6,174 nucleotides of DNA, taken from NCBI GenBank assembly GCA_023412175.1, contig JAEYOB010000306.1, positions 1 through 6,174 on the forward strand. Reading direction: 5' to 3'. Position numbers and translations under genes: made by a program. Shown here piece after piece: positions 4,809-6,174 of this stretch; position 1 is the first letter of the stretch; each line of letters begins with the position of its first letter. Origin of the DNA: Pseudomonadota bacterium. Lineage in GTDB: Bacteria; Pseudomonadota; Alphaproteobacteria; Azospirillales; Azospirillaceae. The notes under the pieces were generated by a model that did not search any database, was not told the origin of the DNA, and saw only the letters and a list, made by a program, of their open reading frames with translations.

Positions 4809-6174
4809 ATGGGGTCTGTCGTGGCTGCTGGACAAACGCTGACGCTGCCTGTTGGTGCAACGGATTACATCTTCGCCAAGGGCGAAGCGTGGACCGGCAT
4901 CGTCGGAACCGGCACGCGCGGCATCACCCTCCAGACGTCGGGCAACACGCTGTCCGTCTCGCGACTCGACCACATCACCGGCGGCGTAAATTCCCCAGGC
5001 TCGGGGAAAAAGGACGTGGTCACGCTGCTGCCCTACAACGGCGGCAGCACCATCAGCGTGCGGCTGCTGGAGACGATGTACGGCGGCAGCGGCCGCGACG
5101 TGGTCCTCGTGGCCAGCACCGGCTCCACCATGGCGGTGGAGAGCATCGAGACGATCATCGGCGCCTCCAGCGGCACCAACCTGATCGCCCTGACCAGCAC
5201 GGCCGGCAACACCATGTCGGTCGGCTACCTCAAGTCCATCATCGGCGGCGCCGGCAACGACATCATCACCTTCGGGGCGGGCGGCCAGGTTGGGACCACC
5301 ACCGCGGTCACGATGGTGGAAAAGCTGATTGGCACCTCCGGCCTGGATCTCATCGCGACGGTCGGCGGGGGAAGCAACACCGTCGTCGTCGAGGGCATCG
5401 AGATATTCCTCGGCAATGCCGCCACCACCGTCAAGGACGTCGTGACGCTCGGCGGCGGCGGCACGATCGGCGTGTCGTACATCGAGACGCTGATCGGCAG
5501 CAGCGGCCGTGACGTGGCGACCTACGCCTACAAGACCGGCACGCTGGACATGAAGGCCGGCAGCGGCACGGTCGCCGTGTCGTCGATCGAGATGATCGTT
5601 GGCGGCATCAGCAACAAGGGCACCGCCGTCCTGCTCGACGTAGGCACCACGGTGACGGTGGCCAGCCTCAACACCCTGATCGGCGGCAGCGGTAGAGATG
5701 CCGTCACCATGACCCTGCTGGACGGGTCGCCGATCGTCGGCTCCCTGCCCATCGCGTGGAACACGGTCGGCAACACCATGCAGGTGTCGCTGCTGGAGAC
5801 CATCATCGGATCGTCCGGCGAGGACGCGGTGGTGGCGCTGCGGAACGAGGACGCCACCATGCGCGTCTCGGCGGTCGAGACGCTGGTCGGCCGTACGGGC
5901 GTGGAAACGATCCTTCTCGGCGCCGGCGGCAACACGGTCTCGGTCGAGGGGCTGGAAACGCTGGTCGGCAGCACCGGAAAGGATGTCGTCGGTCTCACCA
6001 CGGCCGCCTCGATGCGCGGCACGACCATGGCAGTGTCGGGTGTCGAGACGCTGATCGGCGGCGCCGGCACGGACGTGGTGATCTTCGACCAGCCTTCCGG
6101 CACGGTGTTAGTGTCCGGCGTGGAGACCGTGAATTTCGGAGCCGGGGGGCAGTCCCACGACATCCGCGGCGGCG
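4809..6174 (+). CDS. RTX/beta-roll-like repeat protein, 5' part (continues past window)
   Basis: Translation from the ATG at 4809 stays open for 455 codons and runs off the right edge. Every other long frame over this interval is a low-complexity shadow (His/Arg-rich or Pro/Ser/Val-rich). A non-repetitive head of about 45 residues (AGQTLTLPVGATDYIFAKGEAW) is followed by about 14 degenerate repeats of some 26-35 residues of the form T-[MV]-x-V-x-x-[ILV]-E-T-[IL]-[IV]-G-G-[SA]-G-x-D-[VI]-[VI]. Clear cores are GGSGRDVVL (92-100), GGAGNDIIT (146-154), GGSGRDAVT (292-300) and GGAGTDVVI (417-425), which match the RTX nonapeptide GGxGxDxUx. There is no cysteine and no N-terminal signal peptide or membrane segment, as expected for type I secretion, whose C-terminal signal would lie outside the window. 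An upstream in-frame TAA at 4740-4742 bounds the start; TTG 4764 is a weaker alternative. Probably an exported surface or matrix protein; adhesin, S-layer-like or enzyme-linked roles are not distinguishable here. Confidence 0.85.
   Translation, partial: MGSVVAAGQTLTLPVGATDYIFAKGEAWTGIVGTGTRGITLQTSGNTLSVSRLDHITGGVNSPGSGKKDVVTLLPYNGGSTISVRLLETMYGGSGRDVVLVASTGSTMAVESIETIIGASSGTNLIALTSTAGNTMSVGYLKSIIGGAGNDIITFGAGGQVGTTTAVTMVEKLIGTSGLDLIATVGGGSNTVVVEGIEIFLGNAATTVKDVVTLGGGGTIGVSYIETLIGSSGRDVATYAYKTGTLDMKAGSGTVAVSSIEMIVGGISNKGTAVLLDVGTTVTVASLNTLIGGSGRDAVTMTLLDGSPIVGSLPIAWNTVGNTMQVSLLETIIGSSGEDAVVALRNEDATMRVSAVETLVGRTGVETILLGAGGNTVSVEGLETLVGSTGKDVVGLTTAASMRGTTMAVSGVETLIGGAGTDVVIFDQPSGTVLVSGVETVNFGAGGQSHDIRGG
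4947..6140 (+). repeat. About 14 degenerate 26-35-residue protein repeats
   Basis: Repeat units inside the RTX-like gene begin near residues 47, 81, 107, 135, 164, 191, 219, 254, 281, 323, 350, 376, 406 and 432 (numbered from ATG 4809). The commonest spacing is 26-28 residues, close to three 9-residue RTX units. Nucleotide identity is high only in the core: the block at 5481-5514 (ATCGAGACGCTGATCGGC and on) is nearly repeated at 6043-6060. Several units have lost the GGxGxD core (units at 191, 254, 350), so calcium binding along the array is probably uneven. This suggests old, diverged amplification rather than a recent tandem expansion. Confidence 0.8.

Noticed and set aside
4764..4811. TTG at 4764 as the start of the RTX-like gene
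   Set aside because: It is preceded by a GGGGCGAG purine run but would place coding sequence through a stem-loop region with AT-rich, noncoding-like codons; ATG 4809 is preferred, though not proven.
4889..5512. 207-codon His/Arg-rich frame on the plus strand
   Set aside because: It is the out-of-frame shadow of the RTX-like gene; the repeats and sensible composition are in the 4809 frame.
5528..6163. 211-codon minus-strand frame, Pro/Ser/Val-rich, and its companions at 5033-5215 and 5225-5482
   Set aside because: These are antisense readings of the repeated gene and mirror its repeats; no family features.

Overview
The window is GC-rich coding DNA apart from one AT-rich divergent intergenic region (4454-4808). 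High GC, TPR-glycosyltransferase fusions, a perfect TTAA-N7-TTAAC (CtrA-type) box and a degenerate RTX-like repeat protein together suggest an alphaproteobacterium, perhaps of the Rhodospirillales/Azospirillum kind. That placement is inference; no rRNA or other marker gene is present.

Left part (1-3097, + strand): two glycosyltransferase genes joined by an ATGA overlap. The first encodes a GT4-like GT-B enzyme whose reading frame is open to the left edge. The second encodes a six-TPR protein with a C-terminal GT41 (O-GlcNAc transferase/SPINDLY-like) catalytic region. Middle (3110-4453, - strand): a convergent gene, 12 bases from its neighbour, encoding three to four TPRs fused to a GT9/heptosyltransferase-like domain. 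Then comes the divergent region 4454-4808, about one third GC over 4501-4680 by hand count. It holds a CtrA-type box, a set of AAGTAAA repeats and, just before the next gene, three consecutive potential RNA stem-loops. Right part (4809-6174, + strand, running off the edge): a long cysteine-free, Thr/Ser/Gly/Val-rich protein made of about 14 degenerate repeats, each centred on a V-x-x-[IL]-E-T-[IL]-[IV]-G-G-[SA]-G-x-D core, resembling RTX/beta-roll secreted or surface proteins.

Working hypothesis (inference): this is a surface-glycosylation locus. The TPR-linked transferases may modify a protein or polysaccharide, and the adjacent Ser/Thr-rich repeat protein, or a flagellin or other surface protein elsewhere, is a candidate acceptor. 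The CtrA-type box would tie expression of one or both divergent genes to the cell-cycle/motility regulator. No tRNA, rRNA, CRISPR array, insertion sequence or transposase was seen.
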